NCBI RefSeq assembly: GCF_030867095.1
Contig: NC_081828.1
Span: 77,001-141,000 of the forward strand
Reading direction: 5' to 3'
DNA: 64,000 nt
Source: Alligator mississippiensis
Taxonomy: Eukaryota; Chordata; Crocodylia; Alligatoridae
The notes beneath the pieces were generated by a model. The model was not told where the DNA came from, ran no database searches, and saw nothing but the letters and a program-made list of their open reading frames with translations. A program made the position numbers and the translations under genes. Each line of letters opens with the position of its first letter. Within the stretch, counting starts at the first letter, position 1. Shown in pieces: positions 45,961-57,059 of the stretch.

Positions 45961-48900
45961 CGTGGTGCATCACGCCTGCCCATCAATGGGCAACGCAAGC
46001 ACGCATGCCTTGGTAGGATTCGTGAAACCGTTTGCGCATGCGTTGTGGGAATGAGGGACCGTTGCCTCGCACCAAAATTATTAATGGATTTCCATGGTTA
46101 CACAGGCACTGACAACAGGACGATCGCCAAAACTAATCGAGTCACTAGTTTCTCAAGGCTCACTGGAAATGAGTACTAAAGTTCCCGCCGCTCCTCCCAG
46201 CCAAGCCAATACTCAGGGGAAGCGAGAGGCATGGACACCCCGTCCCCTCTCACTGCGGTCCCGCAGCTGTAGCCAACTGGGGCACGGCCCTACCGTATGC
46301 TAAACCGGCAGCGACGTTGAGGAATCACTGGGGTAGGCCCAGCACACATGCGCAGCATGGGGCGGCCTCCCAGTCACACGACGAAAATATCGATGAACAG
46401 CCATGAACACGCAGGCGCACTTGTAAAAAGGTGGACCCTCGTGTTTCCCGTCAGTGGGCAAAGAAAGTACGCGTGCGCAAGGCTGGCAGACGCGGATCAG
46501 CTGAATACCAAGTTAATCGATATCAATGAAACTGGCGCATGCTCAATGGGAGCAGGCAAGAGCTATCGATGGCCAATGTTCCGAATTGGCGCGTGCGTCC
46601 TGAGAATCAGGAGGCTGTGCCAGAGCAGGAGTTATGGACAGCTACCCATAGTTACAGGGACAGTGATGGCATGACTAGCGCCGAAACCGTCAGGGCCCGA
46701 CTCTAAGTATGCATGCGGGCTGCAAACGAGCCGTACAATTCCCACTAGGATCAATACTTTTGGCGCTGTACCCCACCCTGCGTCTCCCAGCTGGGAACCA
46801 AAGCCACGCGGGCCGTGAAACCAGTGTTGGGGAAAGTGGCCCTGACGTTAAGAACAGCGAGAAGTAACGTAGTGCTCAGGAGCTTCACGGGCCAGGCTCC
46901 CAGTCGTGCGACGAAAACATCGATTAGCGGCCAGGAGTACGCATGCGGACTCCGGAAGAGGCGGTACATAGGGTTTGAGCTTCATGGGGGAAGGCAAGTA
47001 CGCATGGGCATGGAATAAAAGCTTGATCCGCTGAACACCGAATTTATCGATGGTACTGCAAGGAGCGCATGCGGCCCGGTCGCAAGCAAAAGATGTCGAT
47101 CGCCGATATCCTGGATTGGCACATGCGTCGTGAGACTCATGCGTTCCCATGGTTACAGAAGCAGTGACGGCATGACGTGAGCTGAAACTCTCAAGGTGCC
47201 AATCTCAATGTGCATGCGGACTGGGAATGAGCGCTACAGTTCTGTCTGGGGGAAAGACTTGTAGGAAAGGACAGGGACACTCCCGCCCATCTTTTTCCTG
47301 GGCCGCAGCTGCAGCTACCGAGGTAGCAGCGGCGGTACCTGGGAAAGCGGTCACGGCATGAAAGTAGCGCATCTTGAGACCCAGTCCGCACGCGCTGTAA
47401 AAGGCCCACTCCCACTCAGGCGAAGAGCTATCGAGCAGTCAAGAACACGCATGCGCATTTGAAAAGGTGCGCTGCAGCGCCTTTGCCCTTGAATGGGCAA
47501 AGCAAATACGCATGCGTGCGGTTATTACTGGGTAAACACGGAATTTAGTAACAGTGAGATGACTCGCGCATGTGCGCTGGCCACAGGCAAAATACATCGA
47601 ACTCTGATCTTGTAGATTGGGGGTATATGCTGCGCATGCGTTGTGTGAATAATTGCTACAATCAGCTCTGGTTGGGGAGCACTACTTCGGGGAAAGAGGA
47701 GGGCGTTCCCCCGGTACTCTGGACCCGCAACCTCAGCCAGTCCGAGGCACGAAGCTGCCGTACGTGAACAGAAGTGGCTTTAACCCATCGCTGGGGGACA
47801 CCCATTGCACACCCGCAGTAAAGGATTTGTGCCCCATGGAAAAAGTGTCAGCATCGAGGCGTGGCCATGAGTAGGCATGCGCACTTGGGAAGAGGTGGTG
47901 CACGGTATTTGCGCTTCATTGGGCAAGTGAAGCACGCATGCGCTGGGCGGGGCAAGCCCCGCCATTTAGGTACCTAATTCACCCATTCTACTGCTTAAGT
48001 GCGCCTACGCTGTACTTGCAGTAAACGCATCGACTCCTTATTATATAATTTGGGGAAGCTGTACACTCATTCGTTCTGTGAATCAGGGGCCGCTACCAAG
48101 TGCCAATACTCGGAGAAAGAGGCAGGGACTTCCCCTACCCTGTCCCTCCGGGCACACACCGCAGCCACGCGGGGCACGGCCCCAGTACGCATGCGGAGTA
48201 GAACACTAACTCCCAATCTAATGCCCAAAAGTAGCCATAAGCATGCAGACGCACTTGTGTACGGGTGACCACTGCTTTGTCCCATCAATTGCCAAAAGAA
48301 TTGCGCACATGCCGGCCTGACAGGCTGATTAGCTGAAAACTGAATGTATCGATAGCGCTGGTTAATACATATGCACAGGGGTGGCAGTGAAAATATTTCG
48401 ATCACCGATATTGTCGGTTCACACGTGTCTTGGGAATCAGGGCTGTGCCAGCAAAGGGAGTCGTTGGGTTTCCATGGTTACAACGGGAATGACGACAGGT
48501 AGCGCATCGAAACTATCACAGCGCCAGTGCCGATGCGCATGCGGAGTAAGCCTGATCGATGGCGCTCAATTCTCGCGAGAAGACGAAGGGGTAGAAATGC
48601 CCCCTCTTTACCCCTCTCTGTCAATTGGGGGCGGAGCCGCAGCTGCATGGGTCGCGAAGCCCGTGTGCGGGAATACGACCTGAGTGTTGAAGCCGTTTCT
48701 CCGGGGGGGACCCCAGTGCGAGCACCAGTCCAAAGCTGGTTCACAACCGTGGGACTAAAACATCGATGGCCGACCATGAGGACACATGCGCAGACAGCAC
48801 GGCCTTTGCCCACGAGTGGGCGAACCAAATACGCATGTGCACGGATGTTATGGGCTGATTAGCAGAACACCGCATTCATCGATATTGGTGAGTTCGCATG

Positions 48901-49990
48901 CGCAGTGCTCGCCGTGCAAAGGCATCGCGTCTTGAGAATCAGGGGGCTGTGCCAACTAGGAATTATTGGTGTTTTCAATGTCGCCACGACACTGACGACA
49001 CAACCAGCGCCGAAACTATGAGGCGCGAGTCACAAGGCGCATACGTAGTAGAAAATGAGCGCTACAGTTCCCTCTGGGACCAATACAAGGGGCAACGGCA
49101 AGGGGCCGCATGCTGACCTCGGTGCCGTTCGCTATCTGGGAAGTCGACTGCTGCGTTAAACCACCACTGGGGGACACCCAGCGCGCGTGTGCGCGTAGGC
49201 GCCCCGCCTTCTCACTCCGGGCCCACACCCGCAGCCACCGGAGCGCGCTGCGTGTGCAAATGGCCATGTTGTTAAACCATCACTGGGAAGACCCAGTGCG
49301 CATGCGCTACGCAGAGCTGCCTCCCAGTCGAGACTGGCTATGCAAACGCATGCGCACCTGAACTAGGCGGCATACCTTTGCTGATCAACGGGTAAAGCAA
49401 GTGCGCATGTGCCTGGCTGTTAGAGGCCGAACACGGAGAAGTGCGCATGCGTATCGCTTGAAGGCCAAACATCAATTACCGGTATCGTGGATTAACGCAT
49501 GCGTCCTGGTAATAGGGGGGGCTCTGCCAAGTGCTGAACACATTGAGATTTCCATGGTTACCGAGGCAGTGACAACAGGGCTGACCTCCAAAATTATCCA
49601 GGCCCGAGTCCCAACGCGCATGCGTACTGGGAACAAACAGAATAGATTCCCCGCGTCCGGTCATTAATCGGGGGAGGAGACAGGGACGCTCCCTCTCCTG
49701 TCACGCCAGGCCCGCAACCATCGATGCGCGGAGCCGGTGTCCAGGAAAGCGGCTGGGTGTCGTTAAACAACGCGGGGGAGGGGGTGTCATTAAATCACCG
49801 TGCTTGCGGAGTACAGCTGTCGGCTGACGAAAAAGTCGATGAGCCGCCATCTTTCCGCATGCGCACTCGGGTACGGGTGAGCACCGCGCTTGCCCATCAA
49901 TTGGCAATGCAAGTTGTCATGCGCATCGACAGGCAGATCAGTTGAATGCCGAATGTATCGATAATAGTTTAGCGCGCTTGCGCAGCGCCC
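45905..49990. repeat. Tandem satellite (~490 bp unit) packed with CGCATGCG palindromes
   Basis: About nine diverged tandem units. The landmark 'cccatcaatgggcaa' recurs near 45980, 46448, 46980, 47488, 47916, 48281, 48808, 49382 and 49887 (spacing about 365-570, mean about 490). The landmark 'tttccatggttac' recurs at about 46090, 47147, 48470 and 49550. Nearly forty GCGCATGCG-like sites occur, about one per 105 bp, many matching the NRF1 core (GCGCATGCGC). ATCGAT sites also recur, as do 'gcgctacagttcc' stretches. CpG is retained. No frame spans a unit, so it is non-coding. Confidence 0.85.
48571..48580. promoter_or_regulatory. TCTCGCGAGA palindrome
   Basis: A perfect CGCG element, the motif reported as a BANP-bound promoter element in vertebrates, inside the satellite and about 40 bp from an NRF1-like palindrome (48532). 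It is seen once; other units have diverged here. Function is inferred. Confidence 0.5.
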
Positions 49991-50352
49991 GCAAGGGGCC
50001 CTCGTTCGTCGTCGGCCCTGTGGCTTGGACTTTGCGTCTTATGGATCGGGCGCCTCCGCTCCCGCCTGAGCTCCGCGCGCGGGGACGGACGTCCGGGCTC
50101 TGCGGCCGGAACACCGCCTTGAACAGGAAACCGTGGCTGAGGCGGGAGGATGGCCCCGGCGCCCCGCTCCGGCCGTTCCCAGCCCCGTGCTCGACTTCTG
50201 CTCCCGCCCCCACCCACGGTTTGGCGGGCGGACGGAAGACCGGTTCGGGGGCGGGGTTCTCGCGGCCCTCGGAGGCACTGGCGTTTCCGGAGCTGGGCCC
50301 GTCGTCCGCCTGCCGGTCTCCATCCAACCGCCCTCCCCCACGCGTTGGTTTC
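49990..50352. promoter_or_regulatory. CpG-rich flank right of the satellite
   Basis: GC-rich, CpG-dense sequence lacking the satellite landmarks. It ends at a solo LTR whose target site is 'gtttc'. Frames here and across the LTR (for example 49942-50481) are compositional. Confidence 0.45.
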
Positions 50353-51203
50353 TGTGCGGGCCGAGGGTGGGCTGGGCCCGTCTTTGCGCACGCGGGCTGT
50401 GGCCAGCAGCCCGGGCACGCGGGGCTGGAGACCGTACGGCAGCAAGGCACGCGCGGGCTAGAATTAGTCACAGAGGTGTAATAGTTGATTTAAAGATTAT
50501 TTACTTACACCCAAGATGGTCGCGGTGTAGGCTGGACAGTTTCCAGGTGCAACTCCGCTTAAATCTTCGTTGGAGGACTACGACAAATTCGGTTCTTTGG
50601 CCCCGGAGTTGTTAAGGCTCCGCAGGTTCAGCAATTTCTTTCCCACGGAGTTGTCGAAGCTCCGTGGGTTTAGTTCGGCTCTCCGACCCCGGAGTTGTTA
50701 AAGCTCCGTGGGTTCGAATCTTGAGTCTATAGGAAAGGGATACATCTAGGATTGCGCTCGGCGACGGGGAGAGGCCAGAGGCTATTTAGACGTCTGTTGC
50801 CTGCTTAAGAAATGCATTGGGTCCGTGAGGATCCGCCGCGCTTAGAGATCTTCACGATCTCTAAGTGATTTCTCTCCAACTTTGGTGGAAGCCACCCAAG
50901 CTCTTTATACGGCTAACAAGCCAATCGCTAGCCGTTACGTGTGCATATATTAGAATCGGCCAATAATGTGGCACGAATCTTCATACAAATGGCGGGAACT
51001 CCTTTGCACCGTGCATTTCTGAGATGCAAAAGAAACGCACCATGCAAAGAAAGCTACAAATTGGCAGGAAATTCCCCATTGCACCGGGGTTCTCTTCTGC
51101 AGCAGAGAACTCCACCGTGCAAGGAAGCTGCCATTTAGCGGGAACATAATTTAGCAATGCCGAAGCGCACACAAACAAAAACTCACAACTTTGGGTTGTG
51201 ACA
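50353..51203 (-). mobile_element. Solo LTR, family A copy 4
   Basis: Fossil solo LTR of 851 bp in reverse orientation (TGTGCGGG left, GGTTGTGACA right) with a perfect 5-bp duplication 'gtttc' (50348-50352 and 51204-51208). No internal region remains. Confidence 0.85.
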
Positions 51204-51518
51204 GTTTCGTGGAAAACCTGGCTGCAAATTAGACAGTTGCTCGTTTCCACTTTTCTGAACCCCTTGCGCGTCAGACCTGTGTGTCCAACTGATTCTCAGA
51301 CTTCGTATTTCATCAAGGGAAATTGTCCTCAGTGGCCACTGGGCTTCACATGTATAATTCTATCAAACCTCTCTTGGAATTGGTGCGCACACTGTGACAG
51401 ATGTTTGATCCAAAACTACCTGTGAAAGGTTGTTTTTGGGGGACTGGGCAGGAGAAAGGTGGAATGAGAGTTAAAAGTGAAATGTGAAGTGCCAGGGATA
51501 CAGGCACACCTTTACAAC

Positions 51519-52513
51519 TGTCACAACCCAAAGTTGTGATTTTTTGTTTGTGTGCGCGCTTCGGCACTGCTAAATTATTTCCTGCTATTTGTCGCTTTCT
51601 TTGCACGGTAGAGCTCTCTGCTGCTAGAGAGCGCTCTGGTGCAGCGGGGGATTTCCCGCCAAATTGCAGCTTCTTTGCAGTGTGCATCTCTTTTGCATTG
51701 TAGTGATACACGCTGTAAAGAAGTTCCCGCCATTTGTATTAGGATCCACGCCATGTTATTGGCCGACTCCTAATTTAGGCACACGTGGCGGCTAGCAATT
51801 TGCTTGCTAGCCGTACATAAGGCTTGGGTAGTTTCCGCCCAAGCTGGAAGAGGGAGGAAGAGAGAGAGATTCTATATGAAGATCTCCAAGCGCTGCGGAC
51901 CCTCGCGGACCTGGCACGCCTCTCCAAAGCAGGCAATAGAGGCTTCATAACCGAACCCACGGAGCTTTAACTACTCCGGAGGGAAGAATGAACCGCGCCT
52001 CTAGCCTCTCCCCGTTGCCGAGCGCAATCCTAGACGTATCCCTTTCCTGTAATTTCAGACCCCACGGAGTCTAGCAAACTCCGGGGAAAACTTATCGGAC
52101 CCGCGAAGCCTGAATAACTCCGGGGAAACTTTTCAAACCCAACTTAACTGGACCCGCGGAGCCTAGCAAACTCCGTGGGAGCAATCGTTTTGTCAGAGTC
52201 CTCCAACGAGGGTTCAAGCGGGAGCTGTGCCTGGAAACTTATCCAGCCTACACCGATACCATCTTTGGGTGTAAGTAAACAATCTTTTCAATCAACCGTT
52301 ACGCCTCCGTGACTAATTCTAACTCGCGTGTGCAAGACCGCCCCACGGTTTCTCCCACCCTGCATGTCCGGGCTGACGGCCACAGCCCCTGTGTACCGGA
52401 GATGGGTCCGGTACGACCCTGGTTCGTCCCTGGCTTGCCCATGGCGGCCAGAATGGGATTGGAATCACCGCCGCGCATGGCAACGAGGGCGGGATCGGGG
52501 CCCGGCCCGCACA
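51519..52513 (+). mobile_element. Solo LTR, family A copy 5
   Basis: Fossil solo LTR of 995 bp, the longest uninterrupted copy, starting TGTCACAACCC and ending CCCGGCCCGCACA, with a perfect 5-bp duplication 'acaac' (51514-51518 and 52514-52518). It lies 315 bp from copy 4 in the opposite orientation, so the two are separate insertions. It carries a splice-donor-like GGGTGTAAGTAA near 52266, also present in copies 1 to 4. Confidence 0.85.
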
Positions 52514-54637
52514 ACAACTTGCAGGCCGTAGACAATAAGTTGTGGCAGTGAAATGTCCTGCAATGGAGGTGGCCAAGGAGTGGCACGGGATGCAGGAGTG
52601 TTGGTGTACAGCTCAGTAATTAATATCCTATTTCCTTCCTAGGTTTTCACGCTCTCAAACCCCCCCTCTTTGGCACGGACTACAACGTCACGCTGCACCA
52701 TAAATCTAAACCCACTCGGAATGGACAAGACTCCTTCCTTTCTGTTATAAAAAACCCTTTTCCCAACACTCAGCTGCAGTTCTCTTCTTTAGTTTCATCC
52801 CGTTGCTTTTCGGCCTGTCATGATGCTCCCGAGCAAGTTATGACCTCAGGATGACTTAGGACAGGGCTTGTCAACCGGTACTTGGGAAGCCTGCAGGGGG
52901 CACGTGGCAGTGGAGTGGAGAAGCTGGGGGCACTTCCAGCAGCACTTCTGATTTTGCCACCGCAGCGCTTTGTTTTGCTGTGGTGGACCCCCGCTCCTCC
53001 TCCATCAGCCACTGAGGAACCCCTCCACCCACTGGCCGGGGGGACTCCCTGCGTCTGGGCTGGCCGCAGGGGGTACCCCAACCAAAAAAGGTTGAAAGCC
53101 CCTGCCTTAGGGTCTATTGCAGTAGTTATCAACCCCAGAACACAGGACAGCCCTTTGGCCACAGGCAGCCCCTGCTGCCAATCATCAATGAGGAGTGCCA
53201 ACCACCTTAGCCAACCAGCAGGTAGGGGTGGGCCCACCATAGCTGGCTAGGACCCTGATCCTCCTGGCTGTGCGCTGCCCTACCCCCTGGGCACAGCCCA
53301 CAGAATTTGGAAGGCAAATCATTAACATAAAATTGCCACCAACTAACTGAAAAATGGGACTTTTCCCATCCATTCTTCATTCAGAAACCAAGAGGAGACA
53401 AAGTGTTTAAAACAGGATAGTCCAGTATAAAACAGGACCAATGGCCACCCTAAATACACTGCCCTATAAACACCCCACTCCCAATTAGCTCTGGAACTGG
53501 AAGCGTTACCACTTGCAGTTTTGAAGCTAGCACAGGGCATCTGCACTTGCATTTCCATACTTACCTGGCAGCGGAAATACCATGACCACTAAGGCAGTTT
53601 TCCTAGTCGCTCTGGATAACTGCTTTTCTGGCACAGGGTAGTACCTGCGGAGGTAACATGTAGTTAACCTATGTTCATTTCCCCTGGGAAGATCTTGGCT
53701 TTATGCCCACTTTATTGAGATGGGAGACTCCTCTCTAGCTTGCTCCTGAAGCCATATGGCTGAGGGTGAGCGAAACTTGAGGGCATCTGAACCCCAAGCC
53801 TCTGAGCTTGGTGCTGCACGTAAGATGCCTGCCAAATGATTTGGAAGCATCTGAAGCCCCAGATGGGGGTGGAGGATGTTTGCTGGTACTAGGGTCACAT
53901 ATTGTTCTTGAATGACTCACAGATTTGGAATTGATTTGGCTTGGGACACAAAAATATTACAAAAAAATCAATCAATCAATCTTTTTTTTTTTTTAAATCT
54001 GCACTTGTATTTTCATGCAGCACAAGGCTGACTTCGTTGTGACTCTAGAGCTCAAAAATTAAAAAAAAAAAAAAATATGCCATTTATAGACTATTACATC
54101 TCCCCATCAGCAAGTATTTCACCTACATAGACATGTTTTGTTTCATTAGGGAAGCTACATTACTATCTTGCATCACACAATTAGTAGTTTCACCAGTTCC
54201 CAAAAGCTCTGTAGCAAGGTCTCCCTCAACTGTCCCATTGCTTTTAGCAGTTATAATATTGGACACTTGGTAAAATAAGTCTTAAAACTGACTTCATATT
54301 TGCCTTGTATTTGACATTGCACCTTGCTTGCTCCTTTTCTTTGCGCACCTACTTGGAGAACATGCCAGTCCAAGTCCCATTCCTGCAATTTGTGCTGCTA
54401 ACACAGGTTGGCTGTTTGTTCGCTAAAAAGTGACTGCTTTGACATATCTTCCAGAAATAATCACAACCATCTTGCCTAAAGCATATCACCTTGTAGATTA
54501 GCAAAACAGATAAGGAATGAAGTTATCATCACCCACTGCACAAGTGGACAGTTACTCAGCCACAAGATGTGACCATCACCCTAGACTCAGGTCTGTAAGG
54601 CTGACTGGCTCATGTTCCAAGCAACACTGGTCCTCAC
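52514..54637. other. Single-copy-like stretch with one MITE
   Basis: Apart from the hAT-like MITE at 52862-53104 I see no repeat module, no conserved frame and no further coding exon. Poly-A/T runs lie near 53965-54000 and 54060-54075. Confidence 0.45.
52862..53104. mobile_element. Short hAT-like MITE
   Basis: 243 bp bounded by 'cagggcttgtcaacc' and 'ggttgaaagcccctg' (inverted repeats), flanked by 'acttagga' and 'ccttaggg', an 8-bp duplication with two differences, as expected for hAT. Confidence 0.75.
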
Positions 54638-54852
54638 CTTTGTGGTCCTTTAAGTTCCTGGTCTCAAGGGTGCCAGTTTCAGACTCGACATCTTCCACGG
54701 ACAGTCTTTCAGAGATGTCCGATCGTGTTGTTTCATCCAGCTCCTGACTGGACCTGTGTCCTGAGAAGGATGCTTCCAGCAACTGGGATGCCTCAGCTGA
54801 GTTCTGCATCTGCTCATAAGTGCCAGAAACCAGAGTCCCCATGCACTGTTGC
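54638..54852 (-). CDS. Coding exon c of a host gene (C2CD2/C2CD2L-like?)
   Basis: Minus-strand exon encoding about 71 residues including [37 protein letters not shown] and [18 protein letters not shown]: acidic, Ser/Glu-rich, clearly protein-like. The donor is CAAAG|GTGAGG at 54636-54637. With the acceptor TGGAG|G at 54852 it enters in phase 2 and leaves in phase 1 (215 bp). An alternative acceptor at 54845 is possible but breaks the phase chain with exon b. No downstream exon was found further left in the window. The assignment to the C2CD2/C2CD2L family of ER-plasma membrane lipid-transfer proteins rests on memory of their Ser/Thr-rich C-terminal region. Confidence 0.55.
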
Positions 54853-55527
54853 CTCCATAGATGTAGCATCACCAAGAGAAAGTGCCATTTCATCCTGAGC
54901 AATTGGCACGTGAAGCTTCAGGTGCATATGGAATTTTTTTGATTCTGGCCCTGAACTCCCAACTAATTGCCATCATGCCCTGCTTAACAGAGTATGTTCT
55001 AGCCAAGGGCTGAGAAGCAACTCACGAATACAGAATTTGTAAAGCCCTCTTATAGATATGCAAGATCGGCGACAAGGAACTTAGAGTTGACAACTAGGTT
55101 AACTACTCCATCCTCACCATCTTCCTCCCCACGCCATCCCTCCCCTCCCCCGATATTTTTAAGTATTGTTTGAAGCAAAGGATGGTAAGCAGAGAGACAC
55201 TTAGCCATGTTAGCTTCAAGTCAAGTAATTGGCTGAGTAAATTAGCACCCTATAGACTAACCGGAGACAACATATACGTGCACACACAGAATTAGATAAA
55301 GTGAGTTTCAGCCCATGAAAGCCTTGTGCTCTGTGTGCGTGTATTTACACACGCACACACTTTGGTTTGTTTATAAGGTGCAAATCTACCTTGCCTACTA
55401 CAAAGGACCATGTTAATCATGTGAGCTTCTCCAACAGTGGACACAAAACAGCCAAAAGAATGAGTTATATTTTGCCACCAGAGATGGACCTTCTTGCTAC
55501 TAAGGAAGGTCTCAGGTATCAAAGGAC

Positions 55528-55630
55528 CTGAGCATGCTGCTGGGTGAGGTGTTGCTGGGACAGCTGCTCTCTGAAAGCACCGCTGTCTTCTCCATCACCT
55601 TGACTTTGGACAGAGATCTTGAAGGTGAAT
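55528..55630 (-). CDS. Coding exon b of the same host gene
   Basis: Minus-strand exon of 103 bp after a strong pyrimidine tract and acceptor (CTTGTGTCTAG at 55631). It reads (D)SPSRSLSKVKVMEKTAVLS then ESSCPSNTSPSSMLR, rich in Ser and Pro. It enters in phase 1, completing the split codon from exon a, and leaves in phase 2 at CTCAG|GTCCTT, matching exon c. The donor is weak after GT; if unused, the frame ends at a stop at 55512-55514. The sequence resembles the low-complexity phosphorylated region of C2CD2-family proteins as I recall them, not verified. Confidence 0.55.
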
Positions 55631-56394
55631 CTAGACACAAGAAAGAAAGGCACAAAGTCAGCACTAGGAGGGACAGGACCTGCCTAAGGTTGCCTGCCTC
55701 TGAGGCACAAACTTGCCCATTACAGAGAAGACTTTGACACTGGGTCCATCAAAGCCTTTCAACCCAGCAGTGCATAAAAATGGGGAACCTTCTAGATCTC
55801 CTTCAAACATGGAGCAAGTCATGTAGCATCCCAGACACTTGTCACAGTGCACACTGGTCTGCTACCCAGTCCTGTGCAATGTGTGTCAGTGTTCCCACCT
55901 GGAACCGAAGCTAGGGAATGCTACCAAGCCAAGATGGAAAGCATTTGGTTCTACTCAGCACATGACAGTACTTAGTGCACAATGCTGACATGAGGAACAC
56001 CACAGTTCAGCATCAGACTTACTTTAGAGATGAGGCAATGGAAGCAGAGAGACAAACTGATTTACCCAGAGTCATACAGGAAGTCAGTAGCAGAGCAAGA
56101 ATTGTCAGAAGCAGAGGCCCTGGGTGCCAAGTGTACTTTCCCAGTCACAGCATGATGTCAACAACAGAACAGCAGCATCTCCCAGTGCCAATAATCCCAT
56201 TCTCACACCACAGGCTCCAGGCACCACTCTCATTATCTACATGAGGAGCACATTTGCAGGGACTGCTGCATTTGACAGCTACAGAAGCTAACCACATGCT
56301 ATAGGACTAAGCCTGGTGAAATTAAGAGCTGCTTTATTCTCTCACTACAGATACCAGCAACATATCTAAGAGTCACATACTAATCAGACCTTAC

Positions 56395-56551
56395 CCAGCT
56401 TGCAGTCCACTTTGGGCCTGGACTGAATGGTGGTGACAGTGGTCACAATAGTGTCATCAGGCATGATGGTACGGTCCATCTCAGTCTTCTTGGTGGAAGT
56501 GATGCTGGTGCAGAGCGATGCAGTATGCTGGGTACTCAAGGATGCAGGGGA
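56395..56551 (-). CDS. Coding exon a of the same host gene, at the repeat boundary
   Basis: Minus-strand exon of 157 bp: acceptor TTTTCTACCAACAG, donor AGCTGG|GTAAGG at 56393-56394. It starts in phase 0 with [17 protein letters not shown] and continues [34 protein letters not shown], ending in phase 1. The phases of exons a, b and c fit without adjustment, which supports a real gene rather than chance frames. The acceptor is only 13 bp from the point where the composite repeat begins (about 56564), so the natural upstream exons are either displaced or lie beyond the repeat. This could be an intact gene's downstream part or a truncated duplicate. Confidence 0.6.
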
Positions 56552-56759
56552 CTGTTGGTAGAAAATCTGTGGGGTCTGGGCCCCCAGTATCCTGCAAGCC
56601 AACGTGCAGGTCACTGTTTTTGGAAGGTGCTACCGGCAGTTAGAGGCAAGAGCTGCAGTCACTGGAGGTGTTACAGCTGGAGCAGGACACGTGGACAATG
56701 TGCGTCCAGGCAGAGGCTGAGCATCCACTAAGTGCGTCAAAACAGAATCACACACTCAC

Positions 56760-56947
56760 CTGTCGCCCGTGGCGCCTCAGCTGTTTGCAAGGGACCGCTG
56801 CAGGCCCCGCACACCCGTCTGAGTCCCTGGAGCGATCCTTGCAGACACGACAGCTCCTGGGGGCCCTTCGGCCCCAAGCCCCAATTCTTTCTGGCTGCAG
56901 CTCCTCGCTGACACGCCGGCTCCAAGGACGGGGGCACGAGGAGCAGC
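56760..56947 (-). ncRNA. Type 1 recurring exon, copy G
   Basis: Minus-strand block of 188 bp with a textbook acceptor (CTGCCCTTTCTCGCAG) and donor (GACAG|GTGAGTGTG). In the frame of copies B and F it reads AAPRAPVLGAGVSARSCS... and stops near the end, so it is not open throughout. It lies directly upstream, on the same strand, of host exon a, making a spliced chimeric transcript possible. Confidence 0.5.
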
Positions 56948-56976
56948 CTGCGAGAAAGGGCAGACCCGCGTTAGAC

Positions 56977-56995
56977 ACTTTCACGTGAGTGAAAG
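56977..56995. promoter_or_regulatory. Near-perfect palindrome upstream of the type 1 acceptor
   Basis: CTTTCACGTGAGTGAAAG, 30-48 bases upstream of the exon G acceptor on the minus strand. Degraded versions sit at the same distance in the other copies (for example 29018 and 32271). Confidence 0.45.
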
Positions 56996-57059
56996 CGCAC
57001 GCACCGTTTACTGTATTGCAGCGAATAAGATGACCCTCACGGACCCGGCGCAGCACACT

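Noticed and set aside
45905-49990. CRISPR-like array
   Set aside because: The repeats are long (about 490 bp), diverged and have no spacer structure; it is a satellite.
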